Assembly (NCBI RefSeq): GCF_025742995.1
Contig: NZ_JAOVQM010000002.1
Span: 186,001-250,000, forward strand
DNA length: 64,000 nt
Origin: Paracholeplasma manati
Lineage (GTDB): Bacteria > Bacillota_I > Bacilli_A > Acholeplasmatales > UBA5453
Reading direction: 5' to 3'
In this document: piece after piece, positions 1 to 9,311 of the stretch
How positions within the stretch are numbered: the stretch's first letter is position 1
Layout: every line of letters starts with the position of its first letter
Notes under the pieces: generated by a model
Databases searched by the model: none
Seen by the model: only the letters and a program-made list of their open reading frames with translations
Told to the model about the DNA's origin: nothing
Program-made: the position numbers and the translations under genes

Positions 1-626
1 CCTCCATCTACCAAAATATACTCGAAACAGATTTTGAAAACATGGGCAAAGATTCCATTCGTCTGTATGGAGAAGAAGCGATAGATATCCATTTTGGCGG
101 ATTAAAATTCCCTGTGAAACCAGGCGCATTCTTCCAAGTCAATACACCAGTAGCGCTCAAAATGTATGAAAAAGTAAAAACGCTAATCACAGGAAGAAGC
201 GTCATCGATGCGTATGCAGGGATGGCCTCGATTGGACAATTCATTTCATCGGCTGTCGACCAAGTGTACGCGATTGAATCGAACCATGACGCGGTTGAAT
301 CAGCGCTGATATCCATTGAAAATAATCAAATTAACAACGTTGAAGTCATTGAAAACGATGTCGCCTTAGCCATCGAACAATATCTGTCAAAAGTCGATAC
401 CATCGTGTTTGACCCACCAAGAAGTGGACTAGATGACACCACCAAAGCATTGTTGTTGGAAAAACCTGTATCAGAAATCATTTATGTGTCTTGTGACTTA
501 AAGACTTTAGTTAGAGACATCAACACGTTAAAAACCATATACAGGGTTACTTCAGTGACCCCGGTTAAAATGTTTTTCCATACCGTTGAAACAGAAACAA
601 TCGTCAGATTGGAAATGAACAAATAG
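1..626 (+). CDS. 23S rRNA/tRNA m5U methyltransferase (TrmA/RlmD family), 3' part
   Basis: The open frame runs in from base 3 without a start, so the N-terminal half lies outside the window; the first internal ATG at 42 is not a credible start. The visible 207 residues are the C-terminal Rossmann methyltransferase domain that moves a methyl group from S-adenosylmethionine to C5 of a uridine in RNA. Seen: the SAM-binding stretch VIDAYAGMASIG, the motif FDPPRSGLD, and YVSCD, whose Cys is the conserved catalytic nucleophile of this family. The C-terminal HTVETE matches the usual end of the family. An N-terminal TRAM domain and Fe-S cysteines are typical of RlmD but cannot be checked here, so the substrate (23S rRNA or tRNA) is left open. 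A strong hairpin terminator follows. Confidence 0.88.
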   Translation, partial: SIYQNILETDFENMGKDSIRLYGEEAIDIHFGGLKFPVKPGAFFQVNTPVALKMYEKVKTLITGRSVIDAYAGMASIGQFISSAVDQVYAIESNHDAVESALISIENNQINNVEVIENDVALAIEQYLSKVDTIVFDPPRSGLDDTTKALLLEKPVSEIIYVSCDLKTLVRDINTLKTIYRVTSVTPVKMFFHTVETETIVRLEMNK

Positions 627-627
627 T

Positions 628-675
628 AAAACCACTTCATACGCCTATTTAATAGCGATGAAGTGGTTTTTTTGA
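628..675. terminator. bidirectional intrinsic terminator
   Basis: A perfect 13-bp stem, AAAACCACTTCAT (628-640) with ATGAAGTGGTTTT (658-670), is followed by T residues on the plus strand and preceded by A residues. It sits between two converging genes; the minus-strand stop codon is at 676-678. It can end both transcripts. Confidence 0.9.
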
Positions 676-2007
676 TTAGAAAATCAAGATATCATCATAA
701 TACTTAAGATGGTGATATGTGATACCTAGAATGATTTCGTTTTTGGTATTAATAACACCATATAAACCTTGTTTTTTTACCACAGAAAAGCCACCTTTAA
801 AACGACTGATGTCTTCATACTCAAATGGGATGATGACGTTTCCATCTTGATCAATCGCACCCATGAGGTTTTGATCATTCATAACCACCATGAGTCCATC
901 ATAATACCCATAAGCTGGGTAAGTTGCTGGTTGGTAAGTGGTTTTAGAAACCAAGTTACCATTCCAATCGTAAATGGAAATCAATTCTCCATTGTCCATC
1001 GTAAGGATTCGATCTTCAGAAAATGAAATGATCCGTTCTGTCGGACTCGTAAAAAGAACATGCCCATCCAAATCTACGACGCTATAAACCAAATGGTTGT
1101 TTTCATTTAATCGCTTAACGATACTCAAACTGTTTAGTATGTATACAGGTTTAACACCATCATATAATGGATAAATTTCAACATAATTGGTTTCTAACGA
1201 CATAGAACCATTCAAACCCAGTTGTTGATAACCATGATCATTTTCGATATAAGCATAACCTTCATTATAGGGATAACAGGATTTGTAAAAAGTATCGGTG
1301 ATCAAATGCCCATTCAAATCGATATATGAACACGTATCTGGTATTTGATTCCCATGACGTTTGTAAACGATGGCACGACCATTAGAGAAGTAGCTATCAC
1401 CTTTACCAATATGATTGGTCTGGATTTGGATCACACCAAATCTGTCGATGAAGTCGATGGATGTATAATCGTCACCAAATATGATCGATAGACCATCTTC
1501 AAGAAAATGCGGTATCCCATCATATAAAAAGGGATTATAAGGTCTCCATGAGGTTAGGACTGTTCCATTCTCATCAATGTAGTTGAATGTTTGATCTTTG
1601 ATTACCATGGCTCTACCATAATTAAAAGTTGAGATGTCGTCGTATATGGCTTCAATAATGACCTTACCTTGTGGGATCATTAACCCCCATTTACCATCTT
1701 GTTCAAATCGAACGAAAGATTCATTACCTAAAGCATACGTACTATACTTGGCGTAGAGGTGGGTATTCTTGATGATACGTTCACCTCGATATGCTGTTTG
1801 ATAATCAGATTGATAATACCATCCTAGGAATTCATAACCATCTTTTTCAGGTGTTTGTACCACAGGCAAATAGCCAATCTCATCTAAGTCGATGACTTGG
1901 TTAGGTTCACCATTGTTAAAATGGATGGTAACTGTGACTTTTTTTGAACATCCATACAATAGACTGGTAAGAAAAAATAAGATAAATATAGCGATATACT
2001 TTTTCAT
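676..2007 (-). CDS. WG-repeat lipoprotein with N-terminal InlB-type repeat
   Basis: Surface lipoprotein of unknown role. The signal peptide KKYIAIFILFFLTSLLYGC ends in the lipobox LLYGC, so it should be anchored by a diacylglyceryl cysteine outside the membrane. After it comes a short Listeria-Bacteroides (InlB B-type) repeat with the marks GYEFLGWYYQ and HLYAKY, then several WG-type repeats (KWGLMIPQGKVIIEAIYDD, QGLYGVINTKNEIILG). WG repeats form beta-rich scaffolds thought to bind partners; no enzyme motif is visible. The start ATG at 2007 is chosen because AGGAAAGGA lies 7 nt upstream; a TTG at 2013 would add two residues and is too close to that site. A likely minus-strand promoter has TATAAT at 2059-2054 with TTGTTG 18 nt upstream. 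It is monocistronic. Confidence 0.8.
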   Translation of the reverse strand: MKKYIAIFILFFLTSLLYGCSKKVTVTIHFNNGEPNQVIDLDEIGYLPVVQTPEKDGYEFLGWYYQSDYQTAYRGERIIKNTHLYAKYSTYALGNESFVRFEQDGKWGLMIPQGKVIIEAIYDDISTFNYGRAMVIKDQTFNYIDENGTVLTSWRPYNPFLYDGIPHFLEDGLSIIFGDDYTSIDFIDRFGVIQIQTNHIGKGDSYFSNGRAIVYKRHGNQIPDTCSYIDLNGHLITDTFYKSCYPYNEGYAYIENDHGYQQLGLNGSMSLETNYVEIYPLYDGVKPVYILNSLSIVKRLNENNHLVYSVVDLDGHVLFTSPTERIISFSEDRILTMDNGELISIYDWNGNLVSKTTYQPATYPAYGYYDGLMVVMNDQNLMGAIDQDGNVIIPFEYEDISRFKGGFSVVKKQGLYGVINTKNEIILGITYHHLKYYDDILIF

Positions 2008-2201
2008 TTGCAAGTCCTTTCCTTAAGCATTATTTACGATATAAAGATAACTTATTATAACACATTTCTCAAATATACAACAAAAAAAACAAATATTTAA
2101 TAAAAATGGGATTCACAATTGGTAGTGACAAGATTCCGAATAATGTGAAAGTTAATATATTTTACTAAACTAATTCTTACAATGTAAAAAACGGGTAATT
2201 T

Positions 2202-2232
2202 TTGATTCAAACTGAAACGATAGTGATATAAT
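2202..2232 (+). promoter_or_regulatory. promoter of the MacB-like exporter gene
   Basis: An extended -10 box TGATATAAT (2224-2232) is preceded by TTGATT (2202-2207) with a long 19-nt spacer. Transcription would start near 2239. A dyad ACCTCAT (2234-2240) / ATGAGGT (2249-2255) straddles the start site and could be an operator; its right arm also provides the GAGG of the ribosome-binding site. Confidence 0.5.
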
Positions 2233-2263
2233 GACCTCATCCAAGAAATGAGGTTTTTATTTT

Positions 2264-4573
2264 ATGCTTAAACTACAGCACATTAAAAAGGATTATATGA
2301 TTGCGGGAAAACCATTCACCGCACTTCATGACATCAACTTAACATTTGATCGTAGCGAATTTGTTGCGATACTGGGGCCATCGGGTTGTGGGAAGACCAC
2401 ATTATTAAACCTGATTGGTGGTTTGGACCAATATACCTCAGGGGATTTAGTCATTGAAAACAAATCCACCAAACGGTTTGATGACCGCGACTGGGATGCG
2501 TATCGAAACAATAAAGTCGGGTTTATTTTCCAAAACTATAACCTCATCAACCATATCTCCATCATCGAAAACGTGGAACTTGGGATGACACTGGCGGGCA
2601 AATCTCTAGAAGAACGTAGAAAAAAAGCGGAAGAAGTATTGATTCGTGTTGGTCTTAAAGACCAAATGTACAAACGTTCTGCCCAATTATCGGGCGGACA
2701 AAAACAAAGGGTTGCGATTGCAAGAGCGTTAGCGAATGACCCAGAAATCATCCTAGCCGATGAACCCACAGGGGCGTTGGATTCGGTCACCTCAGTTCAA
2801 ATATTGGAACTTATCCAAGCAATTTCCAAAGAAAAACTCGTCATCATGGTGACCCACAATCAAGACCTAGCAGATACCTACGCTACCAGAACCATTCGAT
2901 TGCTCGATGGTAATGTCGTATCTGATACCAAAGTTCAATCCAAAGAAATTAAAGAAGATACCATCTATACCCCAAAGAAAACATCGATGTCTTATCTACA
3001 AGCCATCAAGTTATCTTTTAACAACTTAAGGACCAAACTCGCTAGAACCCTCATCACAGCGTTCGCTGGGTCGATTGGGATCATCGGGGTACTCCTCGTA
3101 TTAGGGGTGGGTAATGGGTTCAATAAAACCGTCTCTGATTTGGAACGTGGGGCTTTGGTTTCCATCCCAATCATGATCAATCAATACTCAGTAACCTTCG
3201 GACCACCAGACTTTAATGCACCTGAACCCGTATCGGATGGCTTCATTAAACCCTATGATTCAAGTGTACCTCAACAAGCTTATTTGAATAATTTATCCCC
3301 TGAATTCATTGCCTATCTTGAAGCGAATTTGAATCCTGAGGATTATACGACCATTGAATATGAATACGCCATTCAAACGTTACTCTTACAAGAACAAAAT
3401 GGCTTGTACCGTACCGTAGACAAAGGCGCGATTACCTTTGGACAAACGAACAAACCATTTTTAAATGAGTATTTTGATGTCATGGCAGGATCATTGACTG
3501 TAAATGACCCGAATGTCTATGAAATATTCATCTTATTGAACGATGAATATGGTGTCGATAAACGTGTATTAGAAGCTTTCAATTTACCAATCGATGGATC
3601 GGTAGAATATACTGATTTGATTGGTAAAACCTTGGTTTCACCTTATTATAATGATTATTATGTCGCTGATTCCACGACCATTGCAGGAAAGACCATCTTT
3701 GATGAAAACCCGGATTTATCCGTCGCTTTCAACAACGGTATGGTACTTAAAGTATCTGCAGTTTTAGCCCCTAAAGCTGAAAATGTATTTACCATCGATG
3801 ATGGTGTCTATCATTTAGATGACTTTAATCAAGTCTTATTGAGTAATGCATTAACCAGTGATATTGGGATTGCACAACAAAACTCAAATTATTATGTGAT
3901 TGAATTTAAAGCTCAAGGTCAAAGCACCAGACCTGCTGGCGCGAACTTCTTCGTAGCAGATTTGGAAAGACCGCTCATTGAGTCCTTCTTAGGTGTGGAT
4001 CAAAAACCAGTATCTATCAGCATTTATCCAGTATCTTACGAATCCAAAGAAGGCATCATTGATGTCATCGATGCTTACAATAAAGCCGCAGCAGAAGGCG
4101 ATCAAATCATCTATTTAGACCTCGCTGAAACCATTGGTTCAGCCTTAGGTAGTGTGGTGAACATGATTTCAATTGTGTTGGTCATTTTCGCTGGTATATC
4201 GTTAGTGGTATCCTCCATCATGATTGGTATCATTACCTATGTATCGGTCATTGAACGTACCCAAGAAATTGGGGTATTGCGTGCCTTAGGTGCGAGAAAG
4301 AAAGACGTCAAACGCGTCTTCAATTCTGAAACCTTCCTCATCGGTTTAACAGCAGGTATTTTGGGTTCAGTGATTACGTACATCTTATCCTTCCCAATCA
4401 ATATCATTGTTGAAAACCTCAATGCGCAAATGGCGAACATCATGCAGCTATCGTGGGTGCATGTGCTTTCCATGATTGCCGTATCGATTTCATTGACATT
4501 CATCGCTGGATTATTCCCTGCATCGTTAGCAGCGAAGAAGAACCCAGTTGAAGCATTAAGAGCGAACGACTAA
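2264..4573 (+). CDS. ABC exporter, fused ATPase and FtsX-type permease (MacB-like)
   Basis: A 769-residue fusion of an LolD/MacB-type ATPase (residues 1-230) and an FtsX-type permease. ATPase marks: Walker A GPSGCGKT at 38-45, signature [15 protein letters not shown], Walker [13 protein letters not shown] and the switch His in VTHNQ. The permease half has one membrane helix near residue 260, a large extracellular domain of about 340 residues, and three C-terminal helices ([19 protein letters not shown] onwards, with the typical [18 protein letters not shown] coupling loop). This family uses ATP to drive extracellular mechanical work: export of peptides or antibiotics, lipoprotein release, or activation of cell-wall enzymes. 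Unlike Gram-negative MacB there is no MacA partner next to it. The substrate is not known. Confidence 0.88.
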   Translation: MLKLQHIKKDYMIAGKPFTALHDINLTFDRSEFVAILGPSGCGKTTLLNLIGGLDQYTSGDLVIENKSTKRFDDRDWDAYRNNKVGFIFQNYNLINHISIIENVELGMTLAGKSLEERRKKAEEVLIRVGLKDQMYKRSAQLSGGQKQRVAIARALANDPEIILADEPTGALDSVTSVQILELIQAISKEKLVIMVTHNQDLADTYATRTIRLLDGNVVSDTKVQSKEIKEDTIYTPKKTSMSYLQAIKLSFNNLRTKLARTLITAFAGSIGIIGVLLVLGVGNGFNKTVSDLERGALVSIPIMINQYSVTFGPPDFNAPEPVSDGFIKPYDSSVPQQAYLNNLSPEFIAYLEANLNPEDYTTIEYEYAIQTLLLQEQNGLYRTVDKGAITFGQTNKPFLNEYFDVMAGSLTVNDPNVYEIFILLNDEYGVDKRVLEAFNLPIDGSVEYTDLIGKTLVSPYYNDYYVADSTTIAGKTIFDENPDLSVAFNNGMVLKVSAVLAPKAENVFTIDDGVYHLDDFNQVLLSNALTSDIGIAQQNSNYYVIEFKAQGQSTRPAGANFFVADLERPLIESFLGVDQKPVSISIYPVSYESKEGIIDVIDAYNKAAAEGDQIIYLDLAETIGSALGSVVNMISIVLVIFAGISLVVSSIMIGIITYVSVIERTQEIGVLRALGARKKDVKRVFNSETFLIGLTAGILGSVITYILSFPINIIVENLNAQMANIMQLSWVHVLSMIAVSISLTFIAGLFPASLAAKKNPVEALRAND

Positions 4574-4575
4574 AA

Positions 4576-4620
4576 AATAAACGGTCACTTTCAAATTTAC
4601 TTGAAGGTGACCGTTTTGTT
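4576..4620. terminator. bidirectional terminator whose loop holds a stop codon
   Basis: A long stem, AAACGGTCACTTTCAA (4579-4594) with TTGAAGGTGACCGTTT (4601-4616), carries one G-T wobble. The six-base loop (4595-4600) contains the minus-strand stop codon TAA (4599-4597), so the stem overlaps the 3' end of the minus-strand gene and serves both converging genes. Confidence 0.88.
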
Positions 4621-5958
4621 TTCAATGGTTTCTAGCATAGCGAATAGTAAAAGGGTTGCGAGTGTGTAGACGATCATATACATCGTATTATCAATCAACC
4701 CATGGATTTGTGAGACTATAATACCGATGAGGATTAAACTCTTAACGATGAATCTATGTTTAAATAAGAATTTAAAGGTTTGATAGAAGTAGTAGACTAA
4801 TCCCAGTAATCCAAAGGTACCCATCACCGCTAAAGTATGGAATAAGGTTGAATGGAAGACTTGAATGCGATCTGGATTACCAATATCGGTCATTGCTTCC
4901 CAACCACCGCCAAAGACTGGGAATTCTTTATAGATATCCAACGCGTGTCTATATAAAGTGAGTCGATTGGATGTAAAACTATCCAAATCATCTAACCCAC
5001 CTTGAATCGCGATTTCATAGGCGATTTCTACCAACAGCCTCAATTCATATAGCGCTAACGCGATCAGAATAAAGGCGTAAATCATATTGAGTATGCCCCA
5101 TTTATTGGTTTTCTTAATGACGTAAGGGACGTAGATTAAGAAAGACAAGAACATCGATAAATAACCGCCTCTTGAGGCTGATACGAACACGACGAATCCG
5201 GTTAATAACGGGGTAATCCAGTATAATATATTTTTCGGATGTTTGATGATGAAATAAAATTGTGAACCCATCAATAAAGTAATGTGGATGACCACATCGT
5301 TGATGTTTGCCCACCCAAAATCACCATGGAACCATGACGATTTCATCCCTAATGAAATACGTTCTCTCATTGGTTTATCGAGATTTTCTAAGAAGAATCC
5401 TAGGCCAATGTTATAGGATAACTCAGCGAGTAACAAGAGGGATGCGAAGAAGAGTATTCTCATCATATAGGATTCATCGGTTTTTAAGGTTTGTCTGAAA
5501 AACTGATATAGAATTAAATAGATAAAACCAATCAATGAAAGTATAAGATAGGTCGGCGTAATATCGACATATATACTGGATGCGATATACGCTATCGCAA
5601 TCCATAAATACGGCTTGGTTAATACCCCTTTGGTAAACTTAACCTTAAACCGGATGAAATGAACGATGATACTGATGAATAAGAATATCGGAATCAGGAA
5701 AATCCATCCAAAGGAACTGATGGTATTCAAGTTTGGATTTTGCATATTGTACATATACATAATACCAATCAGAATTGGCATGGTATAAATGGTGTTTTCT
5801 ATCCAAATTAAGATTAATGATATCAGGATGATGAAAAAGAAGATGGTATAGAGGTTATACATTTGGTTTTCTCCTCTAGAGATAAAACCTAAAAAAGCCA
5901 ACCCATTGACCAGTAGTAGAAAGATATTGGATTTTAAGAAGGCTTCTAACTTTTTCAT
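4597..5958 (-). CDS. O-antigen ligase/polymerase-like membrane protein
   Basis: A 453-residue protein with about ten to twelve membrane helices. The motif SASRGGYLSMFLSFL in the middle, followed by a large loop (IYKEFPVFGGGWEAM) and HSTLFHTLAVMGTFGLLGL, matches the Wzy_C/O-antigen ligase superfamily, which joins lipid-carrier-linked sugars to each other or to an acceptor on the outer face of the membrane. The loop Arg and His are the usual conserved positions. In a bacterium without a Gram-negative outer membrane the likely product is a capsule polymer or a lipoglycan. Start ATG has GAGG 7 nt upstream. It lies 34 nt after the hydrolase gene and probably shares its transcript. No other sugar-polymer gene is adjacent, so the product is inferred only from the family. 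Confidence 0.75.
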   Translation of the reverse strand: MKKLEAFLKSNIFLLLVNGLAFLGFISRGENQMYNLYTIFFFIILISLILIWIENTIYTMPILIGIMYMYNMQNPNLNTISSFGWIFLIPIFLFISIIVHFIRFKVKFTKGVLTKPYLWIAIAYIASSIYVDITPTYLILSLIGFIYLILYQFFRQTLKTDESYMMRILFFASLLLLAELSYNIGLGFFLENLDKPMRERISLGMKSSWFHGDFGWANINDVVIHITLLMGSQFYFIIKHPKNILYWITPLLTGFVVFVSASRGGYLSMFLSFLIYVPYVIKKTNKWGILNMIYAFILIALALYELRLLVEIAYEIAIQGGLDDLDSFTSNRLTLYRHALDIYKEFPVFGGGWEAMTDIGNPDRIQVFHSTLFHTLAVMGTFGLLGLVYYFYQTFKFLFKHRFIVKSLILIGIIVSQIHGLIDNTMYMIVYTLATLLLFAMLETIENKTVTFK

Positions 5959-5992
5959 GAAAAAACCTCAGTATGTTTATTATAAAACAAAA

Positions 5993-6613
5993 TCAAGCCA
6001 TTCTAACCACACTATTGAATTTCTTTTCAAAACCTATGTGTGTTGTACGTCCATGACCAGGGTAACAAATGGTGTTGTCGGGCAATAAATAGAGTTTGTT
6101 CAATAGGCTATCTTTTAAGTCTTCAAAAGAGGATAGATATAAATCGGTTCTACCTACTGTCATATAAAAGAGGGTATCTCCTGAAAACAATACACCTTCA
6201 CTGGCTAAATAAAGACTGGTTCCCCCTTGAGAATGGCCTGGGGTATGGATGACTTTAAATACTAGATTTTGAAAAGAGATTTCTTGTTCAATATCTGTGT
6301 CTAACCAACTATCGACATGTACTTTATAACTTAAACGAGATATACCCATAGCAGGATCAAAGAATACAGCATCTAATTTAGGTGCGATGACTTCCGCTTT
6401 CGGGTATAAAGCTTTCAAAGCATTGATACCCCCAATATGATCAAAATGGCCGTGGGTCGCGTAGATGACATCGACTTCCAAATCATTATCCTTTAGAAAT
6501 TGTTTGACTGCCATTGAATCATAACCAGGGTCAATGACCAAAGCGTGTTGGTTCTTAACAACGATATAGCAGTTGCTTTTGATATCACCAAGTGTGAAAC
6601 GTTTGATTTCCAT
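5993..6613 (-). CDS. metallo-beta-lactamase-fold hydrolase (glyoxalase II-like)
   Basis: A 206-residue single-domain member of the glyoxalase II/YcbL group. The binuclear metal site is complete: THGHFDH (HxHxDH), HTPGHSQGG, GDTLF and CYPGHGRTT. The family hydrolyses thioesters such as S-D-lactoylglutathione or related thiol adducts, but this short form lacks the C-terminal glutathione-binding domain of true glyoxalase II, so the substrate is open (another thiol, or a persulfide). No signal peptide, so cytoplasmic. Start ATG at 6613 has GAGGTG upstream. It is the first gene of a two-gene minus-strand unit with the polymerase-like membrane protein. Confidence 0.85.
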   Translation of the reverse strand: MEIKRFTLGDIKSNCYIVVKNQHALVIDPGYDSMAVKQFLKDNDLEVDVIYATHGHFDHIGGINALKALYPKAEVIAPKLDAVFFDPAMGISRLSYKVHVDSWLDTDIEQEISFQNLVFKVIHTPGHSQGGTSLYLASEGVLFSGDTLFYMTVGRTDLYLSSFEDLKDSLLNKLYLLPDNTICYPGHGRTTHIGFEKKFNSVVRMA

Positions 6614-6726
6614 AGAAACACCTCATACTCATTATAGCGTTTTCTTTAGAAAGGTAAAGCAAAGCGGATTAAAACGTTTGTAAAAAAGTGATAATAAGCA
6701 TAAAATAAGGAGTGGAGGTTATATCG

Positions 6727-7653
6727 ATGAATATCTATCAAAACTACGCTGAGTTGGTGGGTAATACCCCATTACTCAGACTCAATAAATTAGAAAAAGA
6801 ATTGAAAACAGAAGGCCGATTGATTGCTAAAATAGAACGCTTCAACCCACTGTCGAGTGTTAAGGACCGTTTAGCAAAAGCAATGGTCGAAGATTTAGAA
6901 CGCAAAGGGCTGATTACCAAAGATACTGTATTGGTTGAACCAACCTCAGGTAACACTGGGATTGGTTTAGCATTCATCTGTGCAGCCAAAGGAATACCAC
7001 TTGTCATCATTATGCCTGAAACGGTGACCAAAGAACGTGTGATGACAATCAAAGCCTTAGGTGCTTGTGTTCTTTTAACCGAAGGACCGCTAGGGATGAA
7101 AGGCGCGATTGCGAAAGCAGAATCGATGCTTAAAGACTATCCAAACTACATCATGCCACAACAATTTAAAAACTTAGCCAATGCTGAAATGCACCGAAAA
7201 ACGACAGCGGTTGAAATATTAAGAGATACCGATAATCAAGTCGCTGCATTTGTTGCAGGGGTTGGTACTGGTGGTACCATCACAGGTGTTGGTGAAGTCT
7301 TAAAACAAACCATTAAGGACGTTGAAATTGTGGCAGTAGAACCATACGATTCATCTGTATTATCGGGTGAAAAACCAGGGTCTCACCGCATTCAAGGGAT
7401 TGGGGCTGGTTTCATTCCAAATGTCCTCAATGTAAAAATCATTGACAGAATCATTCGTGTCACGAACGATGATGCGATTCAAATGGCGAAATTGGTTGCG
7501 AAAACCGAAGGGGTATTCGTAGGCATTTCCTCAGGAGCTGCGTTGGTTGCTGCTGTTGAAGTCGCGAAAAACCCTAAGTACAAAGATCAAAACATCGTGG
7601 TAGTCTTACCAGATTCAGGGGAACGTTATCTATCCACTGGGGTATTTGAATAA
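6727..7653 (+). CDS. cysK: cysteine synthase (O-acetylserine sulfhydrylase)
   Basis: A 308-residue PLP enzyme that makes L-cysteine from O-acetyl-L-serine and sulfide. Seen: NPLSSVKDRLA with the PLP-binding Lys at residue 46, the substrate loop EPTSGNTGIGLA, the phosphate-binding GTGGTITGVGE, and SSGAALVAA near the end. Length is normal for the family. The start ATG at 6727 follows AAGGAGTGGAGG; an in-frame GTG at 6712 lies inside that ribosome-binding site and is rejected. The next gene, cysE, begins 1 nt after the stop, so the two steps from serine to cysteine are made together. No S-box or T-box leader is visible upstream. Confidence 0.95.
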   Translation: MNIYQNYAELVGNTPLLRLNKLEKELKTEGRLIAKIERFNPLSSVKDRLAKAMVEDLERKGLITKDTVLVEPTSGNTGIGLAFICAAKGIPLVIIMPETVTKERVMTIKALGACVLLTEGPLGMKGAIAKAESMLKDYPNYIMPQQFKNLANAEMHRKTTAVEILRDTDNQVAAFVAGVGTGGTITGVGEVLKQTIKDVEIVAVEPYDSSVLSGEKPGSHRIQGIGAGFIPNVLNVKIIDRIIRVTNDDAIQMAKLVAKTEGVFVGISSGAALVAAVEVAKNPKYKDQNIVVVLPDSGERYLSTGVFE

Positions 7654-7654
7654 T

Positions 7655-8284
7655 ATGTTTTTTAAAGAACTCCGGTTGACCATCAACCAAGCCAAGAAGA
7701 ACGACCCTTCCGCGCCATCTAAACTGACCATATTATTATCCTATCCAGGCATACACGCGCTGATGTATTATCGTGTGGCGAGATTCTTTTATAACATCAA
7801 ATGGACTGGTCTTGCAAGAATCATTTCCAATATCGGAAGAACATTCACCAACATCGATATTCACCCAGGGGCGAAAATCGGTAAAGGCTTATTCATCGAC
7901 CATGGGGCAGGTGTTGTCATTGGACAAACCGCCATCATCGGTGATGACTGCGTCTTATTCCATGGTGTCACTTTAGGATCCAATTCTACCAACGCTAATG
8001 GTAATCGCCACCCCATCTTAGGCGATCGAGTGACGATTTACGCGAACGCTACCTTAGTCGGTCCAGTGAAAATTGGAGATGACTCGGTGATAGGAGCGAG
8101 TTCAATCGTGAAACAAGACTTACCAGATAAAAGTGTCGTTGTGGGTAACCCAATGCGTTTCCTATCGATTGACGGCAAACGCGTCTACGATTCCACATGT
8201 GAATGTGAAATCATGAAACAAGAACTCGCTGCTATGAAAGAACGTTTAGAAGAACTTCAGAAGCAACTAGAATCCAAATCATAG
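7655..8284 (+). CDS. cysE: serine O-acetyltransferase
   Basis: A 209-residue enzyme that acetylates L-serine with acetyl-CoA, giving the substrate of CysK. The N-terminal helical part (HALMYYRVARFFY) is followed by hexapeptide repeats forming a left-handed beta-helix (HPGAKIGKGLFIDHGAGVVIGQTAIIGDDCVLFHGVTLG, with the catalytic His region DHG and the typical GNRHPILGD). Both parts match CysE. It begins at ATG 7655, 1 nt after the cysK stop; an upstream in-frame TTG at 7646 lies within cysK and lacks its own site. The C-terminus is a charged coiled coil (MKERLEELQKQLES) in place of the usual CysK-docking isoleucine end, so formation of the classical cysteine synthase complex is doubtful. Confidence 0.93.
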   Translation: MFFKELRLTINQAKKNDPSAPSKLTILLSYPGIHALMYYRVARFFYNIKWTGLARIISNIGRTFTNIDIHPGAKIGKGLFIDHGAGVVIGQTAIIGDDCVLFHGVTLGSNSTNANGNRHPILGDRVTIYANATLVGPVKIGDDSVIGASSIVKQDLPDKSVVVGNPMRFLSIDGKRVYDSTCECEIMKQELAAMKERLEELQKQLESKS

Positions 8285-8291
8285 AAGATAC

Positions 8292-8335
8292 TTAAGGCAC
8301 CGACTGCGCTAATACCGCACTCAGGTGCCTTTATT
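8292..8335 (+). terminator. cysE terminator, copy 1 of a duplicated hairpin
   Basis: AAGGCACC pairs with GGTGCCTT around an inner TGCG/CGCA stem and is followed by TTTATTTT. The same 44-bp sequence with one base change recurs at 9192-9235, exactly 900 bp further on. Confidence 0.85.
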
Positions 8336-8497
8336 TTCATTTAAAATGATTACTTATAAAAAAGTATGTCATTATTAAAATTTATGATATTATATTTATA
8401 ATCAATTTAGAATAAGTTCTATAAGAATAAACAAAATCAAATAGAAGGATTGGATCATACTAGTGAAAAAAAATCGAGCATTAATCATAAGGTCATA

Positions 8498-9151
8498 ATG
8501 GGTATTCAAACTATAGTCGACTCTTTCAAATATCACCCCAATTTACTTCGATTCTTTTGTAGAGGGCTTTTTGTTATATCAATAATTATATTTTTACTCG
8601 TAGATGAGATAGAAATCGCCTTATATACTTACATTTGTGGCATAATCATTATATTTATAATGGGACTTCTATTTCATAAGAAATCATCCACAAGAATTTT
8701 CAATAAAAATAATCCATTGTTTTGGGACACAATCTTTAGTCACCTTAAAGAAATTAGTGTCTTCGGATTGACATTATTATTGATGATACCTATAACCTAC
8801 CATACTCAAACAAATCAAAGTTTTGAGAAAATAGTGTTTCTTCCATTAATGTTCATTGAAGGCTATTTTTTTGGAAAAGGGATTATATTCATTCTAAAAG
8901 TATTGTTTTCAATGGCATTTAAGAAGGTATTAGACATGCGAAAGAACGAAATCATTTATAACTCGATTCTCGTATTTGTATTGTTTTTTGGGTATATTGG
9001 TTTTTATTGGTATTTGAGTATTTACGGCACCATTCATAGCCTGACATTATATACGCTTTTCCAAATAAATTATCTAATTTATATCATTTTGCCAGTGTCA
9101 CTTATCAATATAATTGCTAGTATAATAAAGAGACGAAATTCAATAGTATAG
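8498..9151 (+). CDS. uncharacterised multi-pass membrane protein
   Basis: I do not recognise this protein. From ATG 8498 it has 217 residues and about six hydrophobic segments (for example FVISIIIFLLV, YICGIIIIFIMGLLF, LTLLLMIPITY, IIYNSILVFVLFFGYIGFYWY, INYLIYIILPVSLINIIASII) with basic loops between them. There is no transporter or enzyme motif. The start is uncertain: ATG 8498 has AAGG 5 nt upstream; a TTG at 8450 would add 16 polar residues but its AGAAGG is only 1 nt away. The gene is clearly more AT-rich than cysE and the siderophore genes around it, stands alone, and is bracketed by two almost identical terminators. This suggests it was acquired by recombination. Confidence 0.6.
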   Translation: MGIQTIVDSFKYHPNLLRFFCRGLFVISIIIFLLVDEIEIALYTYICGIIIIFIMGLLFHKKSSTRIFNKNNPLFWDTIFSHLKEISVFGLTLLLMIPITYHTQTNQSFEKIVFLPLMFIEGYFFGKGIIFILKVLFSMAFKKVLDMRKNEIIYNSILVFVLFFGYIGFYWYLSIYGTIHSLTLYTLFQINYLIYIILPVSLINIIASIIKRRNSIV

Positions 9152-9191
9152 GTTAAAATTCATTTTTTTCCTATTGAACAAAGATTATTAT

Positions 9192-9235
9192 TAAGGCACC
9201 GAATGCGCTAATACCGCACTCAGGTGCCTTTATTT
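9192..9235 (+). terminator. terminator, copy 2 of a duplicated hairpin
   Basis: Same hairpin as at 8292-8335 with one substitution (C to A at the fourth position after GGCAC). It ends the transcript of the orphan membrane gene. Confidence 0.85.
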
Positions 9236-9254
9236 ATAATGTTTACTATATCTT

Positions 9255-9283
9255 TTGAAATGGTTTATGCAAAAAAATATAAT
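9255..9283 (+). promoter_or_regulatory. promoter of the siderophore importer operon
   Basis: TTGAAA (9255-9260), 17-nt spacer, TATAAT (9278-9283): a near-consensus sigma-A promoter. No Fur-box-like dyad was seen around it, although iron control would be expected for this system. Confidence 0.75.
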
Positions 9284-9311
9284 AGCCTTGTAACAAAAGG
9301 GTGGGTTTCTC

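Noticed and set aside
769-1026. Plus-strand frame of 85 codons opposite the WG-repeat gene
   Set aside because: No ribosome-binding site and no recognisable protein; it is a shadow of the minus-strand gene.
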